Source of the DNA: Uranotaenia lowii
Lineage: Eukaryota > Arthropoda > Insecta > Diptera > Culicidae
DNA: 64,000 nt
Assembly (NCBI RefSeq): GCF_029784155.1
Contig: NC_073693.1
Span: 283,233,456 to 283,297,455, forward strand
Direction: 5' to 3'
Under the pieces are notes generated by a model that saw only the letters and a program-made list of their open reading frames with translations, did no database searches and had not been told where the DNA came from. Position 1 is the stretch's first letter. Every line of letters begins with the position of its first letter. Below, in pieces: positions 1-11,760 of the stretch. Position numbers and translations under genes: made by a program.

Positions 1-2646
1 TATCTTTCAATTCTTTATTTAGTAAGAATAAAATCCTAGGTATAACAAATTAGTTTTTTTTTTATCCTGAATCGATAGCTAAATATTTTTTTAAATACAT
101 GAATACAGACATCACTCTGGAAATATGGAGTTTGAACCAAATAAAGATTAATAAAAAGGAAATTAATCGTCAATAATATTTGAATAATATGAATTTGTGA
201 TTTTTTTCTCGATGTGATGTTCAGCGAATTTCGTATGACATCGAAATCTTTGAGCGTCGCAACGAAATTCCTTGTAATGCTAAATTTCTACTCATTAAGG
301 TATCATCAAGGATGATAAAATGATTATTTGAAAACTTGCAACTCTGGTATAAACGTTTATTTCTTTTTTAAACTTCTGTATATTAGGGTGGCAGCCAAAT
401 GGGTCACGTCGAATTTCGAAAACCGACCATATACATTTTGAAGGTTGGCTCAAAAAACTGACATGTACAAAATTGCAGCTCAATCGGACTTGATTTAGGG
501 GTGTCTCAAAGCGTGTTTGATCCTTAAAAACCATCAAAGAGTGTACCAAAGGATATCGGAAAAATCGTATTTTGGGAAGCTGTCCTTTTTTCGAAAAACT
601 TACTAAGTCTAAGAGAGTCGATTTTGGGCGATTTTTTTAGATAACAACAGATCTTGACGTTTTATGCATTTCTAATGGAATATGGAATCAATTGTTTTTA
701 TTTTCTCGCTGGGGTTTTGAAGGAAGTCTGATAATATTCATTTAATAGGGTGATTTGCCAATCGTTGTCCCCTAACCCATTGTTGCACAGCATGACTTAA
801 ATTGTCAATATTTCAGCTATTTTTCAACTTTTCCTCAAAAATAATACTGAATCATGTAATTCGGAATGTTTTCTGATGAAATGAGGCTTTTGTGATATTT
901 TCTGCTGGTAAGTGTGTATCTTACGAAAGTTTGAATTTTTCTTGTTTTTTTCGCGCGGTTTTTGTGCTAATTGTTAACAAAAACCTTAACAATCCTTCTA
1001 CGGCAAATAAGGTTTTACGTCAGAACAAAACATTTTTTGTATCACTTTTCTATACGAAACGTTTGTTGGACAATTTTAACACCATGATTTTGAAAAAAAA
1101 TTATGATCCATACTTTACCAGAAAATATGTTGGATCGTGCAACAATTGGTCCGCTCAATCTCCTCCTGCCCCATTGTTGTACATGATTCCGCAGCAAAAT
1201 TTGTTTGAAAATTTCAAATTTATAAATTCGTATACCTCCAATAGCTTTGTTTGATTGTTTTTACAGCTAAAAGTACAAATAAAAACTTTGGAAGCGATTG
1301 ATTGAGTCCGGAATTATAACAACGTGTTTTGAATAAGTAAGGAGGCTTGTACGGAAAAATCCAAATTTTCATTCAAAAACCATCAGCGAAAGTTCAAAAA
1401 ACATAATTTTGTATTTTTAAAATATTTCTTGGTTCTTACAATACATTGCATGTGGACAAAAACTAAACCTAACTTGTACTCCAGAAATGATATTCGTTGA
1501 CATACAAAAAATTCAAAAGAGGTAATTTTTTTTAAAGTTTAGTGTTTTGACAGGTAATTTAAAAGCTGGTTAACCGGATGAAAATAAGAATCGCATTATA
1601 CTGCTTTGCATGACCAATAAGTGTGATGATTTAAAACTTTCGCAAAAACATGTCATGAAATTATTGAAAGCTTCAGAAAGCAAATCCTGAAATTATACAA
1701 ATTGACATACAAAATTGAACACGTTCATTGACTATATGCAACTAAAACAACTCGAATTGTCTATTGATATGACATATTTTTTTTATGAATAAGTGGATAT
1801 TTATGTTGAACTAGTAATTTTAGTTAATTCTGTGCTTTAATTAATTATTTTCCACTCAGAATTTTCATATTTTTGCACTCAATATGAGTTTTAAAAATTA
1901 ATTCAATAATTCAAAGACACTTTATATATCCATTAGTTTATTTTTTCTACCATCAAATCTTAAAATTGAAGTTTTGAAATTATTATACTCTTTGAAAAAA
2001 CTTATGTATGTATGAAAGTCGGGAAATTTGCACTGTCTGAAAAGTGTCAAAGTCAACTCAACTGCATTGGCTTTGAGAGACTACTTTTTTATCAAATTCA
2101 TTTTGAAATCCTTTATCCCGACCATTTACTCAACATTTTATGCAAATAATCTAAAAGCTGTTCTGAACAAATCTGTTTCTCTTATTTCGTGACGACAAAT
2201 CTAAGAGAATTTTATTCCATGTTAACAGCGATCCCCTTGATATTGTTATTAATAATTTCAGAATATTCTACAGGAGGAAAACTACGACCCTTAATCCCAA
2301 AAACTAGAAGTCGAAGGTCTACTTATTATATAGCCTAAATATTACTTATCTGACGTACAATTTTCTCAGGAATTCGAATCTGCCGTCGAGTTGCCGTCAC
2401 TGGACACATCTATGTGAAGGTTTATTTTGCCCTTATCATCCAGAAAAATAAACAGTCATAGCTTTGTGAAACTTAATTTGATCCAAAACAGTTTTTCAAC
2501 CGGAAAAATCTTGGGATGCATTTCTATGTGATGTGATTGTTTCTTTAAGATTGATGAAATGCTATAGAGGTAACATATAATATTCATTTAATATGTGATA
2601 TTGCTTTCAATAGAAAAAAAAATCATAAATTTCAATTTTTCATTAA
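1..2646. other. AT-rich intergenic DNA, no gene recognised
   Basis: No conserved coding region, RNA gene or clear terminal-repeat element was seen. The stretch around 385..560 is less AT-rich than its surroundings and looks like a worn dispersed repeat, but no second copy occurs in this window. Short open frames here, such as 892..1254 on the plus strand, have the composition of the surrounding AT-rich DNA and no recognisable domain. Confidence 0.5.
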
Positions 2647-2652
2647 TTTATT
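2647..2652 (-). terminator. Candidate poly(A) signal for the 2834..3379 gene
   Basis: The plus strand reads TTTATT, which is AATAAA on the minus strand, about 180 nt past the stop of the small minus-strand gene. Position and orientation fit a 3' processing signal. The region is AT-rich, so chance occurrence is likely enough to keep confidence low. Confidence 0.35.
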
Positions 2653-2833
2653 TATACTTTCAAATCCTAAAATTAAGAATGCGATCATTATTTGATCACG
2701 TTCAGATCACATATAATTCCACTATTGCACATTGCATGTAAACTAATTAACCTAATACTAACTCCAAAACCATCTTTAATGCATTTCTCTCTCGAGAAAG
2801 GCAAAAAGATGATTATGATAAAAATTATCCACT

Positions 2834-3379
2834 TCACAGGACAGTGCTCGGTATCCGACGGTAGGTTTTCAGTTCCACGAAAGCCCTAATCGGTAGAATT
2901 TCCAGCTCGGTACGGTTTTCACTGGATTTTCGTCGGAACAACTGGGAGACCACTTTGGAAACTTGCTTTCTGACTGCTCGGAATCTCTTAACACCGGATC
3001 GGGATTTCTTACCCTCCTGATGCTGGATGTTATACTTGTTGCTCATGAAGGATTCATCCAGATGAGTCAGGGACATCGGTTCCAGCTCGTAGTCGTTGTC
3101 CGGAACCTGTTGATCCTCGAAGGGATCCTGATGATCATCGAACACTTCCTCCTCCTCTTCGTCATCATCGTCGCAGAATGTTTGATTGACGAAGGAAAAA
3201 GTGACCCGTCGCTCGGCTCTCCTCGCTGCTAGATTGGCCTTTTTTTGCTCGTGTAGGCTCTTGAGTAGATTCCTGGCCAGCGGAGAAATACCGGATGTTG
3301 ATCGAGCTAGCCTTTTCGATCCCCGAATCGATCGACGCAGGATGGAAGATCGTCGTTGAAGGTTGCTACTGGAATCCAT
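2834..3379 (-). CDS. Uncharacterised 181-residue charged protein, single exon
   Basis: An intact open frame of 181 codons that I do not recognise as a known family. It is clearly more GC-rich and codon-biased than the flanking DNA, which argues for a real gene. Residues 1-60 are basic and Ser/Arg-rich. An acidic run (DDDDEEEEEVFDDHQDPFED) occupies roughly residues 71-90, and a second basic segment near 128-155 (VKRFRAVRKQVSKVVSQLFR) could form an amphipathic helix. There is no signal peptide, membrane segment or cysteine motif. The basic/acidic/basic layout would suit a nuclear or nucleic-acid-associated protein, but that is inference. A TATA box lies about 130 nt upstream and AATAAA about 180 nt downstream. 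The first ATG of the frame is taken as start; no intron is needed. Confidence 0.65.
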   Translation of the reverse strand: MDSSSNLQRRSSILRRSIRGSKRLARSTSGISPLARNLLKSLHEQKKANLAARRAERRVTFSFVNQTFCDDDDEEEEEVFDDHQDPFEDQQVPDNDYELEPMSLTHLDESFMSNKYNIQHQEGKKSRSGVKRFRAVRKQVSKVVSQLFRRKSSENRTELEILPIRAFVELKTYRRIPSTVL

Positions 3380-3474
3380 TTCACTAGTTGGGTTTTTGCT
3401 AGATTTTTCTAAACTCGGATAAAACTTTTGGAATTTCCTAATTTAGATAGGATGTTGACTTGTGGAATGCTTCG

Positions 3475-3515
3475 AGATGACTATGCTTTAGGATTTCCCG
3501 ACAAAAGTATTTATA
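3475..3515 (-). promoter_or_regulatory. TATA box and possible initiator of the 2834..3379 gene
   Basis: On the minus strand TATAAATA occupies 3515..3508. An insect-like initiator (TCATCT) sits at 3480..3475, about 37 nt downstream, which is slightly long for a TATA-Inr pair, so the true start could be a few bases closer to the TATA box. The ATG follows at 3379, giving a 5' leader of about 100 nt. This is inferred from motif and position only. Confidence 0.4.
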
Positions 3516-4756
3516 CCGAAGTTTTTCTGTCCCTTCCACTTCCTTGGGTAATAATTTGTCCTGAGAAAACAGGTACAGAATAATGCAACCCATACTATGG
3601 TTCCCGAAAATCTAGAAAAGAAAAAACATACCAGGTAGATACCGAAAAAATTCAAAACCGTTACGCTTCGAGTTGCCAAAATAAGGCGTAGCCCAAAGGC
3701 TACGACCTCCAGTAAATGTTCGTTTCTGAAGCATTTTTTTTCTGTAAAGAAATACATACAGCACAAAAATCAGCAGCCGGAATTCAGAGGACGTCGATTT
3801 TGGCCTGTGCCCAGAAAGGAACAAAAACAAGTGCTATTAAAAATGCTCGTTTGTTTTATCAACAAGCCATGTTTGAATTGTGCTGGTTTCATGAATGGAT
3901 ATGTGAGCTCCAGCCCCAAATCTTTCTTCGAGAAAGTCTGATTTTAGGACATTTCTATTAGAAAACAATGATTGGTTTAAGTTTCAAGGGGTGGTGCTTC
4001 TAATTACAACGAACCACAACGTTTAGCTCATAGATACAGTGACTTCTCTTTAGTCTATGCTAATCGGAATGATTTGACAGGTCGGTCTACCTGTCGGCAA
4101 TCCTTTTTATCCCTTCCTTTTCTGAATAAAAGTTTGATTAAAAAATCACAAATTTAAATATGATTCCACATTTTTTATTAAAAATTCACGAAAAAAGTCC
4201 TTGTAATGGAATATTAAACTACTCATTTGATAACCGGAGGATTATTAATCAGACACGCTCGGTAATTGGACGTTTTTGGGAGCTGGGCTAAGGTTTTGTT
4301 ACATGTTAGTGTTTTTTATCTCGAGTGTCGACCACCCCGATTTTTACCGCGGAAATGTTGTCATATCGGGTATATTGAAATAAAAAAAAATCAACACTAA
4401 AAAGACTGCACCATTCAGAATGACTGGTTAGACACTTTGTATATGTAGGATATCTTGTAACCATTCATTTAATGGTTACAATAAAAATTGTGATTTTTTG
4501 GCCAGTTTGGATGAAAACTTAGTAAACATTGTAAATAAAAATTATTGTTAGTAAATGTCTAAAATCAGGATAAGATATCTACATGTTTGTGTGGTGTCTT
4601 GTCCTAATTTTAATAGCAATCGGCTGGTGTCACCTAGGGATAAAGTTTTCGTTTATTTATTTATTTGTTTAGTTTTAATTTTTCGTTATTTATTTATTTA
4701 TTTATTTTCGCGTTCATTATTTATTTAGTTAGTTATTTGTTAAGAATTAGTTTTGT
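3516..4756. other. Intergenic, no feature recognised
   Basis: AT-rich DNA between the small gene and the first large TIR element. The end near 4650..4740 is low-complexity ATTTATTT-type sequence. No credible gene or terminal inverted repeat was found. Confidence 0.45.
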
Positions 4757-4758
4757 TA

Positions 4759-6368
4759 CACAGTAAACGAAAATTACCGAGTTCGGTAATTTATTTTACA
4801 GAAATAGTTCTGTAAATGAAAATTTTCGGTAATTGATCAATCTGACGTCTAGTATCCACCGAACCTCGTTAACCTGTTTTCGATTTACCGAAGCTCGTTC
4901 ATTTATTTGTAAACAAATCTCTTCGCAGTTCATTTTCGGTAAAAAAAATTGCCGAAAACTGTAAAGTTTAACTGAAAACAGCATCGCTGAGCAAGACAAG
5001 CGTCAAAATTTGTTTGTCATTTGATGACAGTTCATTTATTCCGAGTCTACCTTCTCACTCTTGCAGTTTTATCTTGTACGCGAGTGGAATACCAATAACT
5101 TGTCAAGACATCTTCGCCATTTTTTTTCCTTTGCAGTGGGAAAGTAGGCTGTGACCATGGTTGAGCCCTCGCCATTTTTTCGGAATTTATTTTTGTGAAT
5201 AATAATTAGGTGTTTTATTATGGTTTAAATCGAATTGCTGGTAAGTATCAAATAGTTCACCATCACCAAAATCGGTATCTTTATCAGTCGTTTAATTTAC
5301 AGTCACAACAATCGTCCAGCAGAAGCAAAAAAACAACAGCAGCTGATTGCCCCAGCGCCACCAAAAAAACTTCGAGGTAATGAAGGTTATTGTCCATGGA
5401 CTGTAGTTATGCCGTCGGATTTGTGTTGCTGTTCTTTGGAAAATTGATTCTCAAGGATCCGTTTCCGGGTGTGGTTTGTTGACATTTTGTTGATAATAAA
5501 TAAAATATAGATGAGGTGTATTAATTGGACGTTCGATTGGGAAGCCACGAGTCGAAACTTTCGTTTCAGAAGGTGCTTCAGGCAAAAACATCGAATTCAC
5601 TGAGCCTGTAAAACTTATCTGAGCCTATCAAAATTGAAATTTTTCGCTTGAAGCGTCTTTTGAAAATGTCGGTTATGTTTAGCGAAAACAGGTAAATTTT
5701 CCGCAATTTTTACCGATAACCGTAAAACGTTCAGTGATTTCAGCTTATAATACGATGTGCATTCATTATAAGCTGATACCACCGAATTTTTACGATTTTC
5801 GGTATAAATTACGGAAAATTTTACAGTTTTCGGTAATCATAACAGACATTTCGGTTAAATTCACCGATTTTTCGGTAAAAATTACCGATTGTTTGGTAAA
5901 AAATTACCGGTTGTTCGGTAAATATTACCGAACTTTTAAAGTTTTTCGGTGAAAAAATTACGGTATTTCTGTAATTTTTACAGACTATTAGAAAATAATT
6001 ACAGATATTCGGTAATAATTTAAGGTATTTCGGTAATAATAACAGATATTTCAGGATATATTACCAAGCTTTTATAGTTTTTCGGCTAAACATTACCGGT
6101 CTTTCAGTAATAATTACAGGCATTTCGGTTCTTCTTAACCGATTGTTCAGTAATATAACGAGCTGTCACGTTGACAACTGTCAATAATTTGACAGATGGT
6201 CTAAGATGGGATCAGTCGAGTTTCGGTAATTTTTACCGAAAAAGGTCTGTAACATTTGACAGCTGTCACTTCTCAGCCATGGAAAAAAATACCGAACGGT
6301 TTAACGATTTCCACATGTTAGGATTACGGTAAAAAAATTACCGAACTCGGTAATTTTCGTTTACTGTG
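4759..6368. mobile_element. Long TIR/fold-back element, family A (CACAGTAAACG)
   Basis: Ends are CACAGTAAACGAAAATTACC and its inverse, flanked by TA on both sides (4757..4758 and 6369..6370), so a TA target duplication is likely, as for Tc1/mariner-type MITEs. The outer arms consist of many degenerate copies of the palindromic motif TTACCGAA/TTCGGTAA; the right arm, about 5700..6350, is almost solid with them. A unique core at about 5000..5700 contains a gene-end-like module, annotated separately. No transposase is encoded, so the element is non-autonomous. Two short relatives at 7389 and 8355 keep only the ends. Confidence 0.8.
5210..5504 (+). other. Gene-3'-end-like module inside the family A element
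   Basis: A donor GTAAGT at 5241 and an acceptor TTTAATTTACAG ending at 5302 define a 62-nt GT-AG intron. Joining 5210..5240 to 5303..5447 gives an open frame of about 58 codons ending in TGA at 5445..5447; the spliced tail includes EAKKQQQLIAPAPPKKLR. Two overlapping AATAAA signals follow at 5495..5504. This looks like a captured or built-in terminal exon, but another frame through the second exon is also open to a nearby stop, so the coding sense is unproven. Confidence 0.4.
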
Positions 6369-6605
6369 TAGTCTAGTATAATTTGTTCTGGAATGCACGC
6401 CATAAAAAGAGATGTTAGAAAATAAAACACCAGCCCTCTACATGTCAAGTTCCTGTTTCGTTCCTGTCATGTTGCTGTCATAGAAGGGGACGAGAACATC
6501 ACAGACGGGAAATGGGAACAGGGCTGAAATGAGAGGCAGAAAATGGATAAATAGAAGGAGCTCGCAAGACGCGAGGCTTTTGATGCAAGCTCCGGTCCGA
6601 GGTAG

Positions 6606-7345
6606 CACGCTCTTTTTTTTAAACTCAAAATTAAGTAGTTTTGGTTCAAAACAGCACTTCGGTGGCTTCCCTCAACTTTGAGTTTGACTGGGCAACAGCA
6701 AAACTAAGTTCTGATAGGCATACTCAATACTAAGTTCGGCAGCCGAACTCGAATTTATGCTTTTTTTTGAGGGTAGCTGATTTTCAGGGAATTAAAGGAA
6801 GATTAAAATTTGTTGTACCCGGATGTTGCTGTTCCGGTACATTGCATTGCAATTACAGAGCGGTGGAAAGTTTTGACATTCCCGGTCAAACAAAACTTCC
6901 GGATGTTACTTCCCACGGGAAGTAAACAACATCCGGAAGTTTCCGGACATTCCAAGCCGCTCACCATATGATGACAGTGACGGACAGAATTTTACGCTGA
7001 CACGGTGAACATACATTCCATTATGAAGTTCCTTCATATCTTCCGGTAAATGTTCCGGAACGACATAATTTTGCGACGTGTTCGTTGGTTGCTGTTCCGG
7101 TTCTGACTGAACTCGCTAAGTGTTTTCAGTCCAACAAAGAGAGTTCAATTTTTAGTTCATAAGGTCGAACTCAGCTTTGATCCCTCGCCGAAGGAAAGAA
7201 AAGGGATCAATTTTGAGTTCGCAGTTCGAACTCCGTTTTGATCCATCGCAAGGAGGAAAAATGGTACTTAACTTTAAGTTCATAGAATCGAACTATGTTT
7301 TGAACCTCGGTCATACTTAATTTTGAGTTAAAAAAAAAGAGCGTG
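6606..7345. mobile_element. Non-autonomous TIR element, family B copy 1
   Basis: 740 bp bounded by CACGCTC plus a T-run and AACTCAAAATTAAG, with the inverse at the right end (GAGTT, A-run, GAGCGTG). The interior is non-coding, with an internal palindrome around 6885..6945 (CTTCCGGATGTT / AACATCCGGAAG). A second near-complete copy lies at 11761..12483. The same dinucleotide, AG, flanks both ends here, suggesting a 2-bp target duplication. No transposase is visible, so it depends on an unseen autonomous partner. Confidence 0.8.
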
Positions 7346-7388
7346 AGAGCAGCAACTGCGCGGTCACATACAAAACGTGAATAACGTT

Positions 7389-7627
7389 CACAGTAAACGA
7401 AAATTACCGAATGCGGTAATTTTTTTACCGAAATCCTAACATGTGTGAATCGTTAAACTGTTCGGTAATTTTTTCGGTAAAAAATAAACGAACATCGGTA
7501 AATGAAGAGTCGATTTATCGATGTTCGTTTATTTTTTACCGAAAAAATTATCGAACAGTTTAACGATTTACACATGTTAGGATTTCGGTAAAAAAATTAC
7601 CGAACTCGGTAATTTTCATTTACTGTG
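7389..7627. mobile_element. Short family A hairpin MITE
   Basis: 239 bp, an almost perfect palindrome from end to end: the left half from CACAGTAAACG through ATAAACGAACATCGG is mirrored by the right half. It shares its ends with the 1.6-kb element at 4759 but lacks the core. TT flanks both sides, consistent with a 2-bp duplication. Confidence 0.85.
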
Positions 7628-7634
7628 TTCGAAT

Positions 7635-8235
7635 CCGCAATTGGGTGGCTCTGACCCCCTTCCCACGTTATATTAGTGGTGATCTGAATAGTTTTATTTA
7701 ACGGCCAGTTGGAAGACTTCACGCCGTTTTTCCCCAGGCTGGTCGGTCGAGGTGACTTAGTGAAGGGAACCCCAGAACAATAGTTTTCCCCCAGTGTCTC
7801 TAATCACCATCAGCCCTTTGGTAAAGACCACCGGTGACCCGTGAGTGCATTAGGTCGTGCAAGTGACAGTGCCCCGACTACGTTACAACTCCTAAGGGGC
7901 ACTTTAGGCTGTGGTGAGACCTGGTGGGAATTCCCTCTGGGAGTTCCAGTGCCGACCAACCGTTACAAGCCCCTCGATAGTCGTGAGACACTCGCGTGGT
8001 TTTATCGTGCACGAACTCTATAGCTCCCCGGACCGTGTAGTGAACGACAGGCCTACGCCCAACAGGCCGAGTAGTTGCTCGGATTGCCCGAAGTGCAATC
8101 CGACCTGTTCCTGAAACTGCCCTGTTCCTGTTTTCATCCGGATCCCGTTACGTCGTTCCTGCAGTAGTCCCCCAACGAGTCGACCACCGAGAAACGGCCG
8201 CAACGAGTTCGTCGAGTTTGAAAAATAAATGCGCA
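7635..8235. other. GC-rich block of unknown origin
   Basis: About 600 bp far more GC-rich than its AT-rich surroundings, sandwiched between two family A MITEs. Short frames exist on both strands but none is long or recognisable. It resembles the 5' untranslated part of a retroelement or a decayed gene fragment; neither can be shown here. The composition break on both sides is sharp. Confidence 0.3.
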
Positions 8236-8354
8236 AGTACAAAATTAAATCCCAAAATCTTATCATAATTTCTCTTGGTTCATTAACCCCTAAAATTGAA
8301 GAACACTCACAAAGAAAAGTGAGTTGAAAAGTCTTCTTAATAAAAATTATGTAT

Positions 8355-8595
8355 CACAGTAAACGAAAATTACCGAGTTCGGTAATTTTTTTACCGAAAT
8401 CCTAACATGTGGAGTTCGTTAAACTGTTCGGTAATTTTTTCGGTAAAAAATAAACGAACATCGGTAAATGAAGAATCGATTTACCGATGTTCGTTTATTT
8501 TTTACCGAAAAAATTGCCGAACAGTTTAACGAACTCCACATGTTAGGATTTCGGTAAAATAAAATTACCGAACTCGGTAATTTTCGTTTACTGTG
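8355..8595. mobile_element. Short family A hairpin MITE, second copy
   Basis: 241 bp with the same ends (CACAGTAAACG) and the same fold-back design as 7389..7627, differing mainly by small substitutions and indels. It could form one long hairpin. The flanking dinucleotides do not match cleanly, so no target duplication is claimed. Confidence 0.85.
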
Positions 8596-8907
8596 TGGTC
8601 TTTCTTCATCCAAATTGTAGCGTCTTAATTTAAAGTGCATTCCCTCAAATTCAAAATTATTCTTTCTTGTTGTTTGTTTCTGTAAAGTTCAAATAGGTTT
8701 TAAAAGTCCGCCCATGAATCACAGTTTTAATTGTTATTGTTGTAAAATTTCTCCGGTGATCATTTTCCCCTGTTAAGCTAGCGCAGGGAAGAAGGGTCAA
8801 AACGACTCTAACAATCTACATACTAACTACAATTATAAAATTCTCAGAAAATAGGACTTTTCGTGAATTTCGAAGCTCTACAAATCTATGTATTTCATAT
8901 TTCACTA

Positions 8908-10121
8908 GCCGCCAAACTTCCAATAGTGTCATATTTACACTCAAAAACGCATTAGGGTTAATAGAGTAACCCTAATTCGCTCTTGAGTAGAGATGTACCG
9001 AATATTCGGTCGGCCGAATATTCGGCGCCGAATACCGCCGAAAAACCGTTAAGCCGAATATTCGGCTCACCGAATAGTTGAGCTAAGTATTCGGCCGAAT
9101 AGGCCGAATATCTACAACAGACTTGTAAATTTTTCAAATAATTTTGGATAATTTATAAAATATTAAGAAGTAATATTGTAAAAGCTACACAATCAATAAA
9201 AAAATATGGTTTCACCAAAACATCTGAGGTGTATCCGCGTATCTTTCACTGTGGATCGTACAGGGGAATGCTGAACGGTATCGCTTTAAACTTTAATTAA
9301 GGTAATTTCAGATTTTCTGGAAATGTTCAGGCTTGCCCATAAATCCAGTAAAGAGTCAAAATAAGTCAAATCTGGCCAGGATGTCCGGATATTGTTTAAA
9401 ATTTCCCGAGTTTTTCTCGGGTTTATTCAGATTATTAGCAAAATCAATTAAAAAACTCAAATTCCTCTTCAAAATTTTTAAGATTTTTTGTTCAAAACGA
9501 TTTTTCAAAAAATCCAAAATATACATAAATTGTGCCGTTTTTTTAATTTTTTTTTCCAAAAATCGTTCTGAATGCAAGACCGTGTGGATACGTTTGGTTG
9601 AAAGTATGGTATGCATAAGTTAAAAAAATTATCTATCTTTTCAACAACTATTTTGAAGATATCTTGCTCAAATTCGACCTTCATCTAATTCAGTATCAGA
9701 GAAGCAATTTCAAATATCTTGGCACCTGTTTCGACATGTTTTATCCCACATTTCATAGGAACGCAATTTCTTTGGTTATAAACGCCATAGAAGCGACTTT
9801 TCATCTAATGTCTTTTCAGGTATTGGTGACATTTTAAAAATCAGATAGTAGGAGTCTATCTTGTAATACATCATCCGATAATATCATCTGGTTGAAAATA
9901 ATCGACTAAAAAACACGAGGGCATTAATATAGAAGAAATAGGAAATAATCGCTAAGTTTTTTTTCATTAAAACTCAATAGAATATTCGGCCGAATATTCG
10001 TTTGGCCGAATAGTTGAAAAGGTCAATATTCGGTATTCGGCCGTTCGCCGAATACCACTATTCGGTACATCTCTACTCTTGAGTGTCAATATGACACTCA
10101 CTATTGGAAGTTTGACGGCTT
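8908..10121. repeat. Older palindromic element split by a hAT insertion
   Basis: Left arm 8908..8944 (CCAAACTTCCAATAGTGTCA) is mirrored by 10081..10121. An inner 10-bp stem, ATTAGGGTTA with TAACCCTAAT, lies at 8951..8976. Removing the hAT at 8988..10075 and one target duplication brings the arms together as a short fold-back repeat. Confidence 0.6.
8988..10075. mobile_element. Non-autonomous hAT element, 1088 bp
   Basis: TIRs are TAGAGATGTACCGAATA and its inverse. The T/CAGNG start is typical of hAT ends. A perfect 8-bp target duplication CTCTTGAG lies at 8980..8987 and 10076..10083. The subterminal zones are dense in CCGAATA/TATTCGG motifs, as expected for transposase-binding repeats. No transposase frame was found; the interior is AT-rich and non-coding. 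A degenerate relative of the left part occurs at 28948..29205. Confidence 0.88.
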
Positions 10122-10491
10122 GTAACTTTATTCGAGTGCATCCAAATATGAAAATTCTTCGGGGGAGGAGGAAGAATTTTTGAAATATTTAATCTTGAAT
10201 CATTACTTTTTTATGGACGCACCCTGAAAGCTTAGGGAAAAAACCCCAATCATACCATGTTAATATGACACTCCTCGCTTCAAACCGCTATATCTCTCAT
10301 GTTGTTCAACCGATATTTACATTTTTTATAGCTTTAGACCTCGATATGCGACTGAAATATTTTTTTCAGACAATATTCACCAACAACACTTCAGTTTTCC
10401 GTTATTCAAAGTCTAAGAAAAAAAATCCGAAAAAATATGCTTCGGAGAAGAGACTGTGGATCAGTAAGGATTTTTTTTTGTTTCGATTAAA

Positions 10492-10623
10492 GTCGTTTTA
10501 CCATCTTTATGGTATTCGCGACTCCAAATTAGTCTAAATTAGTTCTTAAGTTTTTTGCACCTCGGAAAAATGTAAATTTTGTTTCCTTGTGTTATAGTCG
10601 TTTTACCATCTTTATGGCATTCG
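10492..10623. repeat. Two direct copies of a 27-29-bp motif
   Basis: GTCGTTTTACCATCTTTATG followed by a variable base and ATTCG occurs at 10492..10520 and 10597..10623. A diverged third copy (CGCTTTACCATCTGTATAGC) is near 22613..22640. Both loci also contain a TCAATATGAC motif, so the 10100..10620 and 21990..22650 regions probably descend from one repeat family. No coding potential was seen. Confidence 0.4.
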
Positions 10624-10984
10624 GACAACAGTGCTCGATGTTCACTCTTGGGCTCGAACTCACGGAAATCGGCAGCTCACTCACTCACAGAAAGCATTGA
10701 AAAGTTGACGTAATTTGGCACATTTTTACATTTTTAGATTGACAAAATACGAAACACAGCAATTTTGACGAATTTCCAAATCTAGCTATTTTTAGAACTT
10801 TTTGTCAGATTTTTTTGCACTAAAATTTTGCACTGGATTTTGAGTGTCTATATAAACGTAAGATTTCCGCAATAAATTTATTTTCACAAGAAAGCCAATT
10901 TCATAGCGATTCTAGTAGTGTAGTTACATAAGCGCTACAATTCTTTACAGCGATAAGAGTTAAGAAAAAGATGTTAGTAGGCTT

Positions 10985-11390
10985 AAAAAATGGCCTAACT
11001 TTTTTAAGGGTGGTATTCATCACTGTTAATGAGTCAAGGTGGTCGAACTTATTGACGTTTCATTAACAGAAATGAATACAACCCTTAAAACAGTTAAACC
11101 ATTTTTGAAACCTAATAACTTCTTGATCTTAACTTTTATCCAAATGCAGTCTTCGGATAAAATATTCAAAAGAAATCGGCCGAAGTAAACCGAGGTTATT
11201 GATGAAAAAATGGTTTTTCTTGTTTCTCCCGAACAAAATGTCTCAAAATCCCATACGAACTTTAGGTTCGTTGAGCGACCCCTTCCCGTGATCCGATTTG
11301 GTCCAAATTTGGCATGAGATCTTGTACTAGGCATGGGATTAGTTTTAGCGTATAACATTTTTTTGAAGTCGGGTCATTTGGGGAACTCTA
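10985..11390. mobile_element. Fold-back element family C, right part
   Basis: This matches the centre and right half of the complete element at 46343..47115: the AAGGGTGGTATTCATCACTG centre, GCAGTCTTCGGATAAAATAT, AAAGAAATCGGCCGAAG, and the end GGGTCATTTGGGGAACTCTA. The left half is missing, so the copy is truncated. Confidence 0.7.
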
Positions 11391-11760
11391 CAAATTACTC
11401 TACAATCCTCTTTTCAAAATTAACCTGGTGTGATTTAAACAATTTTGATGATTCATTGATTGAAAAGAACGGGTTTTACATCACTTTTTTTATATTTTTA
11501 GTGGTCATGATCTTAAAAAATTTCAAAAAATATATCCTCATATGCAACGTACATAGCTTCTAACTTAAGCTTTCATGGACACTAAGTAAATTTTTTTAAG
11601 CATTTTGTTGCTTAGTATTTTTTCCAAAGCATGTTTTTTTGGATTTTTTCTTAGACTTTTAATAACGGAAAACTGAAGTGTAGTAGCTGAATATTGTCTG
11701 AGAAACATATTTCAGTAACATATTTCGATATTTCGATTGAGAAACAAGAGAGATATATTG

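Noticed and set aside
892..1254. 120-codon plus-strand frame near the left edge
   Set aside because: AT-biased composition like the surroundings, no motif, no start or poly(A) context.
8018..8266. Minus-strand frame in the GC-rich block
   Set aside because: No recognisable domain, and frames open by chance in GC-rich DNA.
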